Shown: positions 6,711-8,951 of the stretch, in pieces
How the letters are laid out: every line of letters starts with the position of its first letter
Numbering within the stretch: position 1 is the stretch's first letter
Assembly (NCBI GenBank): GCA_015661795.1
Contig: DQVJ01000217.1
Span: forward strand, 1 to 8,951
DNA from: Sulfurovum sp.
GTDB lineage: Bacteria > Campylobacterota > Campylobacteria > Campylobacterales > Sulfurovaceae
Reading direction: 5' to 3'
Length of the DNA: 8,951 nt
Program-made: the position numbers and the translations under genes
Notes under the pieces: generated by a model
Told to the model about the DNA's origin: nothing
Database searches by the model: none
What the model saw: the letters and a program-made list of their open reading frames with translations, nothing else

Positions 6711-7240
6711 TGTTTCATGCAACGACGATACTAGGATATAAAGCAGATGGGAAAGCGGTGATTGGTGGAGATGGCCAAGTAAGCTTTGGGGATACGGTTC
6801 TTAAAGGAAATGCAACTAAAATACGTACATTGCATGAGGGTAAGGTTTTGGCTGGTTTTGCTGGAAGTACAGCAGATGCATTTAATCTTTTTGATATGTT
6901 TGAGACTATTTTGGCAGAGAAAAAAGGTGACTTGTTTAAATCTGTGATTGGTTTTTCTAAATTATGGAGAAAAGACAAACATTTACGTCAACTTGAAGCG
7001 ATGATGATAGTTCTTAATAAAGAACATATTTTTATACTCTCAGGTAATGGAGATGTCGTAGAACCTCAGGATGGCAAGATTGCTGCTATTGGTTCAGGTG
7101 GAAATTACGCTATCTCTGCAGCACGTGCATTGGATAAACATGCAAAACTTGAACCTAAAACATTGGTCGAAGAGTCACTCATGGTGGCTGGGGATTTGTG
7201 TATTTACACAAATCAAAATATTAAGATATTGGAATTATAG
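6710..7240 (+). CDS. hslV: ATP-dependent protease subunit HslV (ClpQ)
   Basis: HslV is the proteolytic chamber of the HslUV protease: two stacked hexameric rings whose active sites are N-terminal threonines, opened by the HslU ATPase. The 176 residues match the family length. Aligned to E. coli HslV, the catalytic Thr1 is T5, with D21 (Asp17), K37 (Lys33) and S129 (Ser125, in GSGG 128-131) all in place, so the enzyme should be active. The oddity is that the frame encodes MFHA before the TT pair; no start codon directly precedes T5, so four residues must be removed to free the threonine. I recall a similar MFEATT start in Helicobacter pylori. The ATG at 6710 overlaps the rplI stop (TAATG) and has only AGG nearby as a ribosome site, which suggests coupling to rplI translation. 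hslU follows nine bases downstream. Confidence 0.96.
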   Translation: MFHATTILGYKADGKAVIGGDGQVSFGDTVLKGNATKIRTLHEGKVLAGFAGSTADAFNLFDMFETILAEKKGDLFKSVIGFSKLWRKDKHLRQLEAMMIVLNKEHIFILSGNGDVVEPQDGKIAAIGSGGNYAISAARALDKHAKLEPKTLVEESLMVAGDLCIYTNQNIKILEL

Positions 7241-7243
7241 GAA
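7239..7243 (+). promoter_or_regulatory. Ribosome binding site that sets the TTG start of hslU
   Basis: AGGAA begins within the TAG stop of hslV (7238-7240) and lies seven bases before TTG at 7250. No ATG or GTG occurs in frame nearby, and the protein from this TTG begins DNLTPKEIV, matching the normal HslU N-terminus, so TTG is the best start. Confidence 0.75.
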
Positions 7244-7249
7244 ATTGTA

Positions 7250-8578
7250 TTGGATAATTTAACACCCAAAGAAATAGTGACTTACTTAGATAAGTACGTT
7301 ATAGGACAAAATGATGCAAAAAAAACAATAGCAGTTGCACTGCGTAATCGTTATAGACGTATGCAACTTTCAGAAGATATGCAACAAGATGTGACACCTA
7401 AAAATATATTGATGATAGGGAGTACTGGAGTCGGTAAAACAGAGATTGCCAGACGATTGGCAAAGATGATGAATTTACCGTTTATTAAAGTTGAAGCAAG
7501 TAAATATACTGAAGTAGGATTTGTAGGGCGTGATGTTGAGTCAATGATACGTGATTTAGCAGCTACTTCTATGAGTATTGTTCGTGAAAGTGAAAATGAG
7601 AAGAACAAAGAGAAAATAGAAAATTATATTGAAAATAAAATTATAGAAAAACTTCTTCCTCCACTTCCTGCAGGCGCCAGTGAACAAAAACAGGCAGAAT
7701 ATGATGCCTCTTTCACACGTATGCAAGAGAAATTCGAACAAGGTGAACTTGATCACTTGAAAATAAAGATAGAAGTCCCTAACAACCCTCAACTTCCTGA
7801 AGATGGTTTACCTCCACAGATGATACAAGTCCAAGAGAGTATTGTAAAAGTACTTGGTGGTATGGGTAAAAAAGGACCAGAAAAAGAAGTTTCGGTTAAA
7901 GATGCCAAGAAGATACTTGAATCAGAAGCAAGTGAAGAACTTTTAGATGAAGAAGCCCTAAAACTTTTGGCACTTGAAAAAGTAGAAAAAGGTGGGATTG
8001 TTTTTTTAGATGAAATAGACAAAGTAGCTGTACCAAGTAACTCACAAGGCAGACAAGATCCAAGTAAAGAAGGTGTACAGAGGGATTTATTGCCAATTGT
8101 AGAAGGCTCAACAGTACATACAAAACTAGGTATGGTAAAAACTGATCATATTTTATTTATAGCGGCAGGAGCATTTCACGTTTCTAAGCCCAGTGATTTA
8201 ATGCCTGAACTTCAGGGACGTTTTCCTTTACGCGTAGAACTTGATTCTTTGGATGAAGAGACACTGTATCGCATTTTAACAGAACCAAATAATTCATTGA
8301 TAAAGCAATATGAAGCACTCTTACAAGTAGAAGGGGTTGAATTGGTTTTTAATGAGACAGCTTTAAGAGCAATAGCATCCTTTTCGCTACAGGCAAATGA
8401 AAAAATGGAAGATATTGGTGCTAGACGTTTACATACGGTTATGGAAAGAATACTTGAAGACATTAGTTTTTCTGCTGATGAACATAAGGGAGAAAAAATA
8501 GTTGTAGATGAAATACTAGTAAAAGATAAAATTGGTTCTGTGATTGAAGATGAAGATACAACACGTTATATATTGTAA
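7250..8578 (+). CDS. hslU: ATP-dependent protease ATPase subunit HslU (ClpY)
   Basis: HslU is the hexameric AAA+ unfoldase that feeds proteins into HslV. The 442 residues equal the usual length. The N domain begins LTPKEIVTYLDKYVIGQ. Walker A is GSTGVGKT (57-64); the pore loop is GFVG (90-93), where E. coli has GYVG; the intermediate (I) domain spans roughly 105-240; Walker B is VFLDEIDK (251-258) with D254 and E255; the arginine finger is R324 in LQGRFPLR; sensor 2 is R393 in GARRLHT. The C-terminus ends in RYIL, the tail that inserts into HslV to activate it, so the pair is functionally complete. The start is TTG at 7250, chosen for its good ribosome site and lack of alternatives. The I domain has a lysine/glutamate-rich, probably coiled stretch around 112-130. 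The gene lies between hslV (9-base gap) and era (8-base gap). Confidence 0.97.
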   Translation: MDNLTPKEIVTYLDKYVIGQNDAKKTIAVALRNRYRRMQLSEDMQQDVTPKNILMIGSTGVGKTEIARRLAKMMNLPFIKVEASKYTEVGFVGRDVESMIRDLAATSMSIVRESENEKNKEKIENYIENKIIEKLLPPLPAGASEQKQAEYDASFTRMQEKFEQGELDHLKIKIEVPNNPQLPEDGLPPQMIQVQESIVKVLGGMGKKGPEKEVSVKDAKKILESEASEELLDEEALKLLALEKVEKGGIVFLDEIDKVAVPSNSQGRQDPSKEGVQRDLLPIVEGSTVHTKLGMVKTDHILFIAAGAFHVSKPSDLMPELQGRFPLRVELDSLDEETLYRILTEPNNSLIKQYEALLQVEGVELVFNETALRAIASFSLQANEKMEDIGARRLHTVMERILEDISFSADEHKGEKIVVDEILVKDKIGSVIEDEDTTRYIL

Positions 8579-8581
8579 GGA
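8577..8581 (+). promoter_or_regulatory. Ribosome binding site of era overlapping the hslU stop
   Basis: AAGGA shares its first two bases with the TAA stop of hslU (8576-8578) and lies five bases before the era ATG at 8587, suggesting that era translation is coupled to hslU. Confidence 0.7.
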
Positions 8582-8586
8582 ATACA

Positions 8587-8951
8587 ATGTTTGAAGATAA
8601 AGAAGACAAAATAGACACAAAAGCAGGCTTTGTTGCTGTAGTAGGACGTCCTAATGCCGGTAAGAGTACACTGCTTAATTATGTCGTTGGTGAAAAGCTT
8701 GCGATGGTGTCTAAAAAAGCACAAGCTACACGAAAACGTATGAATATTATAGTGATGCATGAAGATACACAAATTATTTTTGTAGATACTCCAGGTATAC
8801 ATGAAAAAGAACGACTTTTAAATAAATTTATGATGGATGAGGCTCTAAAGGCAATGGGTGATGCAGATCTTATTGTCTTTTTAGCACCGATTACTGATAA
8901 ATTGACAGAATATGAAAAGTTTTTGAAAATGATGGAACTTAAGAGCACAAA
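8587..8951 (+). CDS. era: GTPase Era, N-terminal part only
   Basis: Era is an essential GTPase that binds the 3' end of 16S rRNA and assists 30S subunit maturation. Only the first 121 codons lie in the window; the KH RNA-binding domain and the NKxD (G4) motif are beyond the right edge. The visible G domain has G1 GRPNAGKST (20-28), a G2 region KKAQATRKRMN (43-53) with the switch threonine, and G3 DTPGIH (67-72), followed by NKFMMDEALKAMGDADLIVF (79-98), which resembles Helicobacter Era closely as I recall it. The ATG at 8587 has AAGGA five bases upstream. The acidic N-terminal extension of about 12 residues (MFEDKEDKIDTK) before the first strand is modest. It is the fourth gene of the plus-strand operon; linkage of era to hslVU is a Campylobacterota arrangement, whereas many Proteobacteria have era after rnc. 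Confidence 0.95.
   Translation, partial: MFEDKEDKIDTKAGFVAVVGRPNAGKSTLLNYVVGEKLAMVSKKAQATRKRMNIIVMHEDTQIIFVDTPGIHEKERLLNKFMMDEALKAMGDADLIVFLAPITDKLTEYEKFLKMMELKST

Noticed and set aside
8679..8948. Minus-strand open frame of 89 codons near the right edge
   Set aside because: It is antisense to era, whose G1, G2 and G3 motifs are unmistakable; the opposite frame is a shadow.
1..8951. Terminators, tRNA/rRNA genes, CRISPR arrays, mobile elements
   Set aside because: The two operons diverge and both run off the window, so no operon end is present; I saw no GC-rich hairpin followed by T-runs, no cloverleaf, no spaced repeats and no transposase. T-runs on the plus strand lie inside coding sequence for Lys-rich proteins.

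Overview
The window is AT-rich, densely packed bacterial chromosome, best read as Campylobacterota (the former Epsilonproteobacteria; a Sulfurovum/Sulfurimonas-like relative is plausible, but the genus cannot be fixed from this sequence). The evidence is the gene order rplI-hslV-hslU-era, the HslV N-terminus MFHATTILGY and HslU/Era sequences that resemble Helicobacter and Campylobacter proteins as I remember them, and the mlaA-mlaC-RND arrangement, which I also associate with this group. Everything is protein-coding except a 142-base divergent intergenic region. I see no rRNA, tRNA, CRISPR array, insertion sequence or sign of recent transfer.

Minus strand, read from 6124 down to 1: five tightly spaced genes that probably form one operon. 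They are mlaA (outer-membrane lipoprotein), mlaC (periplasmic phospholipid carrier family), a two-domain RND/MMPL transporter, an M3 zinc oligopeptidase of the oligopeptidase A type, and the start of a small membrane protein cut by the left edge. Gaps are 17, 25, 17 and 12 bases. The first three form a probable inner membrane - periplasm - outer membrane lipid transport line. The RND protein is adjacent to MlaA and MlaC, while the ABC engine MlaFEDB is not in view.

Plus strand, from 6267 to the right edge: rplI (ribosomal protein bL9), hslV and hslU (ATP-dependent two-component protease), and era (ribosome-assembly GTPase, cut by the right edge). Junctions are tight: TAATG overlap for rplI/hslV, 9 bases for hslV/hslU and 8 for hslU/era.

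The intergenic region 6125-6266 holds good sigma70-type -10 elements for both directions and a near-perfect 23-base dyad over the rplI -10. The observations most worth following are the mlaA-mlaC-RND unit, in which a very basic carrier sits between two partners bearing acidic periplasmic segments with the same FEDEF peptide; the missing acidic residue in RND helix 4; and an HslV whose catalytic threonine lies behind a four-residue leader.
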